Shown piece after piece: positions 16,635-24,114 of a stretch of DNA of 53,404 bases (the stretch's first letter is position 1; every line of letters starts with the position of its first letter). The position numbers were made by a program, and so were the translations under genes. A model generated the notes under the pieces. The model worked only from the letters and a program-made list of their open reading frames with translations, did no database searches and was not told the DNA's origin. Origin of the DNA: Gemmiger formicilis (lineage in GTDB: Bacteria; Bacillota; Clostridia; Oscillospirales; Ruminococcaceae); contig NZ_FUYF01000015.1 of assembly GCF_900167555.1 (NCBI RefSeq), forward strand, positions 1 to 53,404. Reading direction: 5' to 3'.

Positions 16635-17634
16635 GATGGGTCGGTTCGTAGGGAGGGGTCTTGACCCCTCCGTGGGCGTTTATGGACGGCATGGGGCTTG
16701 CCCACCGCCGCGCGGTAGGGGCCGGGCATGCCCGGCCCGGGGGGTGTCCCGGGGATGGGCGGCGGCAGAAGGTTTCCGGGGCGTCGAGGACGCCGCCCCC
16801 TACGTGGGTGGCTGCCCGTTGACGGGCGGCTGCGCAAACTTGCGGCGGGGTGCGGGCACCCCGCCCTACGGATGTAATTCACGTAATCGCTGATGGGTCA
16901 GTCCGTAGGGAGGGGTCTTGACCCCTCCGCGGGCGTTTATGGACGGCATGGGGCTTGCCCACCGCCGCGCGGTAGGGGCCGGGCATGCCCGGCCCGGAGG
17001 TTTTCCCGGGGATGGGCGGTGACGGGAGGTTTCCGGGGCGTCGGGGACGCCGCCCCCTACGTGGGTGGCTGCCCGTTGACGTGTGGCCGCGCGAACTTGC
17101 GGCGGGGTGTGGGCACCCCGCCCTACGGATGTAATTCACGTAAGCGCTGATGGGTCGGTCCGTAGGGAGGGGTCTTGACCCCTCCGTGGGCGTTTATGGA
17201 CGGCATGGGGTTTGCCCGCCGCCGCGCGGTAGGGGCCGGGCATGCCCGGCCCGGGGGTTTTCCCGGGGATGGGCGGCGGCAGAAGGTTTCCGGGCGTCGG
17301 GGACGCCGCCCCCTACGTGGGTGGCTGCCCGTTGACGTGTGGCCGCGCGAACTTGCGGCGGGGTGCGGGCACTCGTTGATGGGGCGGTCCGTAGGGAGGG
17401 GTCTTGACCCCTCCGTGGGCGTTTACGGACGGCATGGGGCTTGCCCACCGCCGCGCGGTAGGGGCCGGGCATGCCCGGCCCGGGGGTTTTCCCGGGGATG
17501 GGCGGCGATAGGAGGTTTCCGGGGCGTCGGGGACGCCGCCCCCTACGTGGGTGGCTGCCCGTTGACGGGTACCCGCGCGAACTTGCGGCGGGGTGTGGGC
17601 ACCCCGCCCTACTGATGTAATTCACGTAAGCGCT
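16635..17634. repeat. Tandem array of four composite repeat units
   Basis: Four direct units of 257, 257, 229 and 257 bases (starting 16635, 16892, 17149 and 17378). Each contains, in order: a GTAGGGAGGGGTCTTGAC palindrome; a GGACGGCATGGGGCTTGCC stretch; a GTAGGGGCCGGGCATGCC palindrome; a CGTCGGGGACGCCGCCCCCTAC half; a GCCCGTTGACGGGC-type hairpin; and a GGGGTGCGGGCACCCCGCCC palindrome ending in CTAC. The units close with ATGTAATTCACGTAAGCGC. The third unit lacks its last 28 bases. Open frames across it on both strands are repeat translations, not genes. Confidence 0.92.
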
Positions 17635-17662
17635 GTAGGGGCGGCATATATGCCGCCCGCGA
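17635..17662. repeat. GTAGGG-type palindrome (GGCGGCATATATGCCGCC)
   Basis: A GTAGGGGCGGCATATATGCC palindrome abuts the last array unit. The next 160 bases to about 17820 show no gene or clear signal. Confidence 0.85.
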
Positions 17663-17826
17663 GTTTATGCGGGATGCCGTTCTCCGGTTGTTGTTTTTCT
17701 TTCAACATTGGGCTGGCCATACGGTTGAAAATGTATCCTCGTTGCCGGGCATGGACGTTTGATAACCGACTGCATCCCACTTTGTTTTCGGTACGGCTAC
17801 ATCTGTGTTTTTAACAACATTTCGGA

Positions 17827-18166
17827 CTTTTCCACCGCGGGGTTCTACAACTATAGGCAGTTTTCAACATTTTCAACAGGAAAATAAGGTCTGCAGAGAG
17901 CCTTTCGCAAAAAGTTCCGCTCGTTTTCTGCGAAACACCGTTATTTTATAGTTTTCCACAGTTTTCACGAGTTTTCCACAGGGAAAACCCCGGGAAACGG
18001 TGGAAAACCGGTTTTCCTGTGGAAAAGGGGTACCTGTAGGGGTGCCGGGCCGTGGTTACGCCTATATCTTGTTTACAAACGGTTCATTTTTGCCCCATGT
18101 ATAGCCGGTTGTGAACGGTGGAAAAATAAGAGTTTTCAACATCACTGTGGAAAACGATGTGGAAAG
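17827..18166. other. DnaA-box cluster upstream of the jag operon end
   Basis: Near-consensus DnaA boxes in both orientations: TTTTCCACC (about 17828), TTTTCCACA (17952-17960 and 17972-17980), TGTGGAAAA (18018-18026 and 18146-18154) and TGTGGAAAG (18158-18166). Weaker TTTTCAACA and GGTGGAAAA copies lie between. The same TTTTCCACA form occurs around dnaA. The 18000-18026 part is also a GGAAAACCGGTTTTCC palindrome. It could be an extra origin region or a DnaA-titrating site. Confidence 0.65.
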
Positions 18167-18209
18167 AGTTTAGCGGGGGAACAAGAGACTGCTCGCTCGC
18201 ATAAAAACC

Positions 18210-18245
18210 AAAAAGCAGCTGCCCGCACAGGAGCAGCTGCTTTTT
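18210..18245. terminator. Terminator at the end of the jag operon
   Basis: Stem AAAAAGCAGCTGC/GCAGCTGCTTTTT with a 10-base loop, 13 bases past the jag stop. It is nearly symmetric, so it can act both ways. Confidence 0.85.
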
Positions 18246-18257
18246 CAACACTGTTGT

Positions 18258-19373
18258 TTAAAACTCGATCTTACCGAAGGCGAAATCGTCACCGTCGTGG
18301 ATGCGCTCGGTGGTCTTGGGTGCCATCGGCTTGGCTGCGGGGTCGCGCGGGGCATCCGCAAACTCGCGGGCGGGCACGCTGGAGCGCGGGCCGCCGTAGC
18401 GGGGGCCACCACGGTTGTCGCGGCGGGGACCACCACCGTAGCGGGGGCCTCTGCCGCCCTCACGCGGGCCGCGGGGGCCGCGTCCGCCGCGGTTGTCACG
18501 GCGGGGACCGCGGCCACCGTCACGGCGTCCGCCGCGCTGGTTGCGGGCGTTGTCGCGGTCAGGCAGGTTGCAGGCATCGGGGTCGGTGGAGTACAGCACC
18601 ACATGGCGGGCCGGGCCGTCGCCCTTGCTCTCGCTGCGCACACCGTCGATCTCGGCGATGGCCGTGTGGATGATGTGGCGCTCGTAGGGGTTCATCGGCT
18701 CCATCTCATAGTAGCAGCCCGTGCGGATGACGCGGTCTGCAATGCGCCTGGCAAGGGCAGAGAGGTCGTCCTCGCGCTTGTTGCGGTAGCCGCCGACATC
18801 CAGGCCCAGCTTGACGTAAGGGCCCTCCATGCGGTTCACAACGAGGCTGGCGAGGTAGGACAGGGACTCCATCGTCTCGCCGCGGCGTCCGATCAGCGCG
18901 CCCATGTGCTCGCCGGAGACCTTCAGGACCGTGGCAGCGCCCTTCTTGACAGCGGTGAAGGTGAAGTTTTCCACACCCATCAGGTTGAAGATCGGGGTCA
19001 GGTAGTCAACGGCGGCCTGCAGGCGCGGGTCGGCGTCGATGTCAAGGGGAACCTCGACTTCCTCACCGGGGACGGGGGCCAACTCGGCCTCCTCGACCAT
19101 ATCCTCGACGACCTCCTTCTGGATTTCAGGGGCGGTCTCGTCAGAGATTTCAACAACCTCGGCGGGCTTTGTGGAAACTTCAGCCGGCTTTTCCGCCTCG
19201 GGCTCCTCGACCTTCACGAGGACCTTGGCGGGGATGGTCTTAAACAGCTTGCGGGTGGGGAATTCGAGGACTTCGTAGCTTACGTTGATGTCATCACGGT
19301 CAACGCCGAGAGCCTCGCAGGCGGCCTGTACGGCGGCCTCAACGGTCTTGGCGCTCATTTCCATACTGCGCAT
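18258..19373 (-). CDS. jag: RNA-binding protein Jag/KhpB with RGG-rich tail
   Basis: A 371-residue protein. The Jag_N domain is at residues 1-50 (MEMSAKTVEAAVQAACEAL and LEFPTRKLFKTIPAKV). A Glu/Val-rich linker runs to about 130, then a KH domain with the GRRGETMESLSYL motif. An R3H domain follows (YRNKREDDLSALARRIADR, then MNPYERHIIHTAI). KhpB/EloR binds RNA and affects cell elongation in relatives. The unusual part is residues about 276-334, a tract of repeated RGG, GRGPR and YGG motifs, much like eukaryotic RGG boxes, before an ordinary end. ATG 19373 is chosen for the AAGGAGG 8 bases upstream. It is the last gene of the rpmH-rnpA-yidD-yidC-jag series. Confidence 0.93.
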   Translation of the reverse strand: MRSMEMSAKTVEAAVQAACEALGVDRDDINVSYEVLEFPTRKLFKTIPAKVLVKVEEPEAEKPAEVSTKPAEVVEISDETAPEIQKEVVEDMVEEAELAPVPGEEVEVPLDIDADPRLQAAVDYLTPIFNLMGVENFTFTAVKKGAATVLKVSGEHMGALIGRRGETMESLSYLASLVVNRMEGPYVKLGLDVGGYRNKREDDLSALARRIADRVIRTGCYYEMEPMNPYERHIIHTAIAEIDGVRSESKGDGPARHVVLYSTDPDACNLPDRDNARNQRGGRRDGGRGPRRDNRGGRGPRGPREGGRGPRYGGGPRRDNRGGPRYGGPRSSVPAREFADAPRDPAAKPMAPKTTERIHDGDDFAFGKIEF

Positions 19374-19423
19374 AGGGGGAACCTCCTTCTTATTTCTTAT
19401 CGTTACGTTCATCACAACGGGGA

Positions 19424-19520
19424 GCGGGGCGGGCGCATATAGAATGCGCCCCTACGGCGGCAGGGGATACACTCCCTCACAGCCGCCAACGGCGCGGGCG
19501 AGCAATGCTCGCCCCTACAG
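19424..19520. repeat. Two palindromes between yidC and jag
   Basis: GGGCGCATATAGAATGCGCC followed by CCTAC (about 19431-19456) and GGGCGAGCAATGCTCGCCC followed by CTAC (about 19495-19518). Both are in the CCCTAC orientation. Confidence 0.8.
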
Positions 19521-19556
19521 TCTCTGCAACGGGAGCGCACCTCTTTTGCCGTGTAA

Positions 19557-20579
19557 TCAATCCTTATTCAGTGGGGTGGTGCGCTCGTCCTTGTAGAGTT
19601 CGGCCTCGCGCTGGCGGGCCATCTCCAGGCGCAGCTTGTTGGCCTCGCCCAGGGTGACCTCTTTTTCGACCTGCTTACCGTTCTGCTCGACGGTGACGGT
19701 GCGCTTTTTCTTCTTCTCGGCGCGCTTGGCGGCAAGCTCGGCCTCATACTGGGCCTTGAACTTCTCGGGGCTGTAGATCTTGTAGGTCACGTAGGACTGG
19801 AAGATCTGGACCACGTTGGACACGCCGTAGTACAGGGAGAAGCCGACGGGGGCATTGAAGCAGAACGTGACGAACATCAGGTTCATGACGAGCATCATGA
19901 CCTTCATGCTGCCCTGCATCTGGGCATCCATGCCGGAGAGCTTCTGGGTGATGAAGTAGCTGACGAACATCGTGACCGTGGCGATGGCCGGGAAGATGGC
20001 GATGGGGGTCAGGTGGAAGCCGGGCACATCGCACATATCCATGCCGAAGAAGGAGGTGTTGAAGTTCTGGATCTCGGCCACAACGCTGGCGGAGATGATG
20101 GACGGGTCGATGGACGCGCCGTTGTGGATGGCCTGGATCAGCGCGGTCTGCATCGTGGAGGTGTTGGTCGTGGCCAGGCCGATGGCCTCGCACGCGGCCT
20201 TGACGGCGGCGTTATCAACGCCGAAGATGTAGTGTACGGGGTAGTACACAACGCCCAGGAAGCCGAACAGGACCAGCATCGTCAGCAGCATGGGCATGCA
20301 GCCGCCCATGGGGTTGTAGCCGTGCTCCTGCTGGAGCTTCATCAGCTCCTCCTGCTGCTTCTGGGGGTCGTTCTTGTACTTCTGCTGGATCTCGGTGATC
20401 AGCGGCTGGAACACGGACATCTTGGCCGTGGACTTCTGCTGATGGATGCTCAGGGGGAACAGCAGCAGCTTGAGGATGAGGGTGGCAACGATCATGGTTG
20501 CCGCGTAGTTGCCGATGAAGCTGTACAGGATCTTCACCAGCGGGCCGATCAATACGGCCAGGAAATACATAAAAGACAT
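19557..20579 (-). CDS. yidC: Membrane protein insertase YidC/SpoIIIJ
   Basis: A 340-residue YidC/Oxa1 insertase that places proteins in the membrane alone or with Sec. It starts with MSFMYFLAVLIGPLVKILYS, so unlike Bacillus SpoIIIJ there is no lipoprotein signal; the first helix is the conserved TM1. Core features are LLLFPLSIHQQKSTAKM, IQQKYKNDPQKQQEELMKL and YGYNPMGGC-like text. Three further helices are interrupted by a roughly 80-residue segment (VKAACEAIGLATTNTSTMQ and on) in the loop before the third helix, seen in clostridial members. The tail is long and very basic (AAKRAEKKKKRTVTVE), suiting ribosome contact. Start 20579 is preceded by AAGGAAAGG. Confidence 0.95.
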   Translation of the reverse strand: MSFMYFLAVLIGPLVKILYSFIGNYAATMIVATLILKLLLFPLSIHQQKSTAKMSVFQPLITEIQQKYKNDPQKQQEELMKLQQEHGYNPMGGCMPMLLTMLVLFGFLGVVYYPVHYIFGVDNAAVKAACEAIGLATTNTSTMQTALIQAIHNGASIDPSIISASVVAEIQNFNTSFFGMDMCDVPGFHLTPIAIFPAIATVTMFVSYFITQKLSGMDAQMQGSMKVMMLVMNLMFVTFCFNAPVGFSLYYGVSNVVQIFQSYVTYKIYSPEKFKAQYEAELAAKRAEKKKKRTVTVEQNGKQVEKEVTLGEANKLRLEMARQREAELYKDERTTPLNKD

Positions 20580-20671
20580 AGCCTTTCCTTCTGCCCCGTC
20601 TGCGCCCGGGACCTTTATTTTTATGTAGGTCTCTGCTGCGCAGTGCAAAGACATGAGAGGCGATGTTGTGG

Positions 20672-20841
20672 AGATAATAGATAATAAAATTGGTGGGTCG
20701 CGGTGCCGGCGCACCGCTCAAAAATCTCTGCCGCCGTAGGGGCGCATTCTATATGCGCCCGTGCAGCTTCCGGCAGGTGCCGCGGGCGGATATGGAATCC
20801 GCCCCTACGGTATGTTTTTTGTTATCTTTTATCTATTATCT
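20672..20841. repeat. AT-armed repeat element between yidD and yidC
   Basis: An AGATAATAGATAATAAAA arm on the left (about 20672-20689) is matched by an inverted TTTTATCTATTATCT arm on the right (about 20827-20841). Inside are a GGTGCCGGCGCACC palindrome, a GTAGGGGCGCATTCTATATG palindrome and a GCGGATATGGAATCCGC palindrome ending CCCTAC. The right arm supplies the last codons and stop of yidD. Confidence 0.65.
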
Positions 20842-21092
20842 TTCGTCAGCCTTCGCTCCGGGTTGACCCACTTACCCTTTTCGGGTACCGGGTCATAGCC
20901 GAATTTTGCAAAGGGCTGGCATCTTAAAAGACGCCACACCGTTAAAATTAGACCCTTTACAAGGCCGTGTACGGCGAGCGCCTGCATGGCGTATTCACTG
21001 CAGGTTGGTATGAACCGGCAGTGATGCCCGAGGTGCGGACTGATATATTTTTTGTAGCCGCGCAAAAGCGCGATGAGAAGGCGTGCGATCAT
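20829..21092 (-). CDS. yidD: Membrane protein insertion efficiency factor YidD
   Basis: An 87-residue member of the YidD (UPF0161) family, a small amphipathic membrane-associated protein that assists YidC. The family pattern is complete: LLRGYKKYISPHLGHHCRF, then PTCSEYAMQAL, then GLVKGLILTVWRLLRCQPF and GYDPVP. Three cysteines and the CRFxPTCSEY core are present. It overlaps the end of rnpA by ATGA, so translation is coupled. The C-terminal LTKDNR lies inside an AT-rich inverted repeat, so the tail may have been altered by that insertion. Confidence 0.95.
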   Translation of the reverse strand: MIARLLIALLRGYKKYISPHLGHHCRFIPTCSEYAMQALAVHGLVKGLILTVWRLLRCQPFAKFGYDPVPEKGKWVNPERRLTKDNR

Positions 21093-21460
21093 TGCGGGGC
21101 CGTCTCGGGCCCGGGGGCCGGGGCGGCCATGTCGGGCAGACCGGCCTTTGCAAACAGCTTGCCCAGCGTTTTGCTCAGCTGGGTGCTTTTCAGGCGGGGG
21201 GTCTGGCCGCGGGCGACCAGGATGATGTCATACCCGCCGATGTTCTGGGCCAGGTGCTCCGACAAAGCGGCGCGCATGACGCGGCGGGCGCGGTTGCGCT
21301 GCACGGCATGGCCGACCTTTTTGGTGGCCGTCAGCCCGATGCGGGTATAGCCCAGCCGGTTTTTGGCCACATACAAAACGCAGTGCGGATGCACATAGCT
21401 TTTGCCCCGGCCATACACCCGGTTGAACTGCCAGTTTTTATCTAAAGTGCGGTAACGCAT
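21089..21460 (-). CDS. rnpA: Ribonuclease P protein component
   Basis: A 123-residue RNase P protein, the basic subunit that helps the RNA subunit mature the 5' ends of tRNAs. The signature is AVQRNRARRVMRAAL, with the earlier YRTLDKNWQFNRVYGRGKSY and RIGLTATKKVG and the later GYDIILVARGQTP. The ATG at 21460 has GGGAGG 10 bases upstream; the longer ORF reading to 21526 would translate a family-1 repeat. A tail of about 12 residues rich in Pro and Ala ends in the overlap with yidD. A terminator and a 150-base repeat separate it from rpmH, unlike the usual close spacing. Confidence 0.96.
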   Translation of the reverse strand: MRYRTLDKNWQFNRVYGRGKSYVHPHCVLYVAKNRLGYTRIGLTATKKVGHAVQRNRARRVMRAALSEHLAQNIGGYDIILVARGQTPRLKSTQLSKTLGKLFAKAGLPDMAAPAPGPETAPQ

Positions 21461-21473
21461 AGTAGTATCCTCC

Positions 21474-21630
21474 CAAGGCTTCTCCCTCGGGAGAAGCTGC
21501 CGCCCGCAGGCGGCTGATGAGGGCAAACCTTTCGGTCAAAACCCATTTGCGGGAAATATCCGGAAGGTTTTCCCTCATCCGTCCGTGGTCGGGGCCACGG
21601 ACACCTTCCCCAAGGGGAAGGCATTCCTAC
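21474..21630. repeat. Long palindromic repeat of the CTTCCCC/ATGAGGG family
   Basis: GCTTCTCCCTCGGGAGAAGC and GCCGCCCGCAGGCGGC with TGATGAGGG on one side; CCCTCATCCGTCCG, a GTGG/CCAC hairpin and CCTTCCCCAAGGGGAAGG on the other. It lies between rpmH and rnpA, just before the rnpA ribosome-binding site. Confidence 0.85.
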
Positions 21631-21672
21631 ACATATATTATAATGAATCCCGGCTTCTGTAAAGCCATATTT

Positions 21673-21711
21673 GAAAAAAGGGCTGCCGATTTTACAATCA
21701 GCAACCCTTTT
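21673..21711 (-). terminator. Terminator after rpmH
   Basis: On the minus strand GGGTTGCTGAT pairs fully with ATCGGCAGCCC (three G-U pairs) around a 6-base loop and is followed by six T. It lies 24 bases past the rpmH stop. Confidence 0.8.
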
Positions 21712-21734
21712 GTTCACTTAATTCTCTGAAGTTA

Positions 21735-21869
21735 TCAGACAGTCAGGCTCTTACGGCCCTTCGCACGGCGGCGGGCGATGACCTTGCGGCCATTCTTGGT
21801 AGCCATGCGGTTCAGGAAACCGTGGACGCGGCTGCGCTGACGCTTCTTGGGCTGGAAAGTACGCTTCAT
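21735..21869 (-). CDS. rpmH: 50S ribosomal protein L34
   Basis: A 44-residue ribosomal protein L34, read directly from the minus strand: [18 protein letters not shown], then [20 protein letters not shown] and KSLTV. This is the canonical family sequence and length. GGAGG lies 9 bases before the ATG. It is the first gene of the rpmH-rnpA-yidD-yidC-jag group, pointing away from dnaA, as in most bacteria. Confidence 0.97.
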   Translation of the reverse strand: MKRTFQPKKRQRSRVHGFLNRMATKNGRKVIARRRAKGRKSLTV

Positions 21870-22037
21870 TTTTCATTCCTCCTGTTGAAATCCCGGTATG
21901 GGCTGTTTGCTCAGGGCTTCGCCCATACACTGGGGCAGCCTTGCAGAGTTAGATTATACGCGATTTACCCCCACTTTGTCAAGGGGGTTTGGGCAGAATT
22001 TTTCGCTCCCGCGTCAAAGAATTGGAGCTACAGAGAG

Positions 22038-22130
22038 TTATCCACTACATTTTGTACTATTTACTGTTGAAAATTGCATCTGTTGTGGAAAACTTTTATT
22101 TTTCTTTGCTCCGCGGAAAAATTTTCAACA
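22038..22130. other. DnaA-box cluster upstream of dnaA
   Basis: TTATCCACT (22038-22046), TGTTGAAAA (22065-22073), TGTGGAAAA (22084-22092) and TTTTCAACA (22122-22130) lie in an AT-rich stretch between rpmH and dnaA. This matches the upstream half of a bipartite Bacillota origin or autoregulation of dnaA. Confidence 0.7.
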
Positions 22131-22173
22131 ATTCCGGCGTATAAAAAAATTCCTACTTTATTATATATAGGTG

Positions 22174-22202
22174 TTGTTTAAAACCCGGTTTTGTGGTATA
22201 CT
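22174..22202 (+). promoter_or_regulatory. dnaA promoter
   Basis: TTGTTT (22174-22179), a spacer of exactly 17, and TATACT (22197-22202), 75 bases before dnaA. DnaA boxes lie just upstream, so autoregulation is likely. The leader contains a CGCCC/GGGCG hairpin near 22218-22240. Confidence 0.8.
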
Positions 22203-22276
22203 GTATTTAGTATTTTTGCGCCCTGTTTGGATATGGGGCGTTTACTTATAACAGGAAGTGGGGAGTATCGAGAATC

Positions 22277-23599
22277 ATGGATTCCTTCAATGATGTAATG
22301 GACGCCGTCAAGGCGTACTGCAAAGGACGAGTATCCGATGCATCATACAGAGTTTTCATCCAGGACCTCAATCTGCTGAATTTTGAGGGCACGAACATCA
22401 TCATCCTGGAGGTTCCCAACGACGTCGTCATGCGGTTTGCGGCGGCGCGCTATGCCGATCTGCTCAAGGAGGCGTTTGCCTCGATCCTCGGCTTTGAGGT
22501 GGAGCTGAAGTTTGTGCTGGCCGCGCCCGCACCGGACGGCGGCAAGGCTGCCGAGAAGCCGAAGCTGGACGAGAACGACCTGCCCAGCGGGCGGTACGAG
22601 TTCACGTTCGAGAACTTCATCAAGGGGCCGTCGAACCAGTTTGCGTTTGCCGCCGCGCAGGCCGTGGCCGCGAACCCCTCCGGCGCGTACAACCCGCTGT
22701 TCATTTACGGGCCGTCGGGTCTGGGCAAGACGCACCTGCTGAACGCCATCAAAATTGAGATCCAGAAGAATCACCCGGATTTCAACATTGTCTACGTGGA
22801 TTGTGAAAAATTCACGAACGAGACGATCACCGCCATCAAGACGGCAACGATGGAGCAGTTCCGCCAGCGCTACCGCAAGGCGGACGTGCTTTTGATCGAC
22901 GACATCCAGTTCCTGGCCGGCAAGGAGAGCACGCAGGAGGAGTTTTTCCACACCTTCAACACGCTGCACAACGATGGCCGCCAGATCGTCATCGCGTCGG
23001 ACCGCCCCGCGAAGGAGATCAAATCCCTGGAGGAGCGTCTGCGCACCCGGTTTGAGTGGGGCCTGACCGCCGACATCCAGCCGCCGGATTTTGAAACGCG
23101 CGTTGCCATCGTCAAGCGCAAGGCCGAGCTGTTGAATCTGGACCTGCCGAACGACGTGGCCGAGTACATTGCGAACCACTTAAAGCAGAACATCCGCCAG
23201 CTGGAGGGCGCGGTCAAAAAGCTGAACGCCTACTATCTGCTGGAGGGCATCGAGCCGTGCATCGGCGTAACGACGACGGCGATCAAGGACACGCTGAACG
23301 ACAGCCAGCCGATCCCGGTCACGATCGAGAAGATCCTGAACGAGGTCGCGCGCACCTACAATGTGATGCCGTCGGACATCCGCGGCAAGAAGCGCAATGC
23401 GAATGTGAGCGCGGCGCGGCAGATGACGATGTACATTATCCGCGAGGTGACCGGCATGAGCATGGAGGCCATCGGGCAGGAGTTCCAGCGCGATCATTCC
23501 ACGGTGGTGTATTCCATCAAAACGATGGAGGAAAACATCAAGCGCGACCAGCACCTGAAAGAGATGTGCAGCGACATCATGAAAAACGTCCGCACCTGA
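22277..23599 (+). CDS. dnaA: Chromosomal replication initiator DnaA
   Basis: A 440-residue initiator. Domain I is at residues 1-80 (MDSFNDVMDAVKAYCKGRVS), followed by a short linker. The AAA+ domain starts at YEFTFENFIKGPSNQFAFAA, with Walker A GPSGLGKTH (about 146) and Walker B VLLIDDIQFLAGKE (about 204). Domain IV contains the helix-turn-helix VSAARQMTMYIIREVTGMS and the DnaA signature QEFQRDHSTVVYSI. It opens the origin and loads helicase. DnaA boxes flank the gene on both sides, and the DnaA-trio tract lies downstream. The start follows GGAAGTGGGGAG and fits domain I. Confidence 0.98.
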   Translation: MDSFNDVMDAVKAYCKGRVSDASYRVFIQDLNLLNFEGTNIIILEVPNDVVMRFAAARYADLLKEAFASILGFEVELKFVLAAPAPDGGKAAEKPKLDENDLPSGRYEFTFENFIKGPSNQFAFAAAQAVAANPSGAYNPLFIYGPSGLGKTHLLNAIKIEIQKNHPDFNIVYVDCEKFTNETITAIKTATMEQFRQRYRKADVLLIDDIQFLAGKESTQEEFFHTFNTLHNDGRQIVIASDRPAKEIKSLEERLRTRFEWGLTADIQPPDFETRVAIVKRKAELLNLDLPNDVAEYIANHLKQNIRQLEGAVKKLNAYYLLEGIEPCIGVTTTAIKDTLNDSQPIPVTIEKILNEVARTYNVMPSDIRGKKRNANVSAARQMTMYIIREVTGMSMEAIGQEFQRDHSTVVYSIKTMEENIKRDQHLKEMCSDIMKNVRT

Positions 23600-23600
23600 G

Positions 23601-23760
23601 TTACTTTCTTGAAAGACCTACTTTCTTGAAAGAAAGTAGGCAAAGAACTTTCAATATTTTATCCCGGGGACGGGATTTGGGATGGACTTTACGCAGCATC
23701 GCACATTTTCACCCGAGCATCTGGAATTTCTTTGGTTCTTTCTTTGCAAAGAAAGAACAC
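23601..23760. repeat. Hairpin-ended repeat element just after dnaA
   Basis: The left end is a perfect hairpin CTACTTTC TTGAAAGAAAGTAG (23618-23639) followed by GCAAAGAA. The right end, read inverted, is GTTCTTTCTTTG/CAAAGAAAGAAC (23735-23758) followed by CAAAGAAA. Both resemble the first hairpin plus CAAAGAAA of elements A and B. A partial extra copy of the left hairpin (TTACTTTCTTGAAAGA) lies at 23601. Confidence 0.6.
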
Positions 23761-23764
23761 CCCG

Positions 23765-24031
23765 TTTTTCAACAAAGTTTTCAGTTATCAACAGCGCGTA
23801 TTCCACGGCGCTTGTTGAAAAAAGGCGTTTTCCGGGTTTTCCACAGAAAAGTCCACAGACTGTTCAAAACAATACACCCGCGATTTTCCGCGGCGCAATC
23901 GGGTCCCGCGGAGTTTTCCACCAAACTAACACCCCCTACTACGACTACTACCATAGTTTAATAGTTTCTGCGAACGGAACCGCAAAATACACTTCCTCAC
24001 ACCTACAAAACACCGCTCCAGCTGTGGAAAA
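23765..24031. other. oriC: oriC unwinding region: DnaA boxes and DnaA-trio tract
   Basis: DnaA-box-like sites TTTTTCAACA (23765), TTATCAACA (23785-23793), TTTTCCACA (23837-23845), AAGTCCACA (about 23849), TTTTCCACC (23914-23922) and TGTGGAAAA (24023-24031). After the 23914 box comes CCCC and then CTACTACGACTACTACCATAG-like triplets (23936-23956) and the AT-rich GTTTAATAG. That order of box, GC clamp and CTA-type trios is the basal unwinding system described for Bacillus subtilis. Confidence 0.82.
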
Positions 24032-24114
24032 CAGAAGGAGCACCCTTTATAGAGACCGCTGAACGTTTTTTGCCGAGGCTTTTTTCCAAAAAAGCCGGAG
24101 AAAGAGATAGAAAC

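Noticed and set aside
16639-17615. Several overlapping frames reading GRGLDPSV, GHARPG and AGCPHPA
   Set aside because: They are translations of the palindromic repeat array in different frames, with no ribosome-binding sites and no function expected.
16635-17634. Possible CRISPR array
   Set aside because: Units are 257 bases and identical throughout, with no short repeat/unique spacer pattern and no cas genes.
24077-24096. Terminator before dnaN
   Set aside because: The GGCTTTTTTCCAAAAAAGCC palindrome has a weak AT stem with a 2-base centre and no T-tract after it, so it is noted only as a palindrome.
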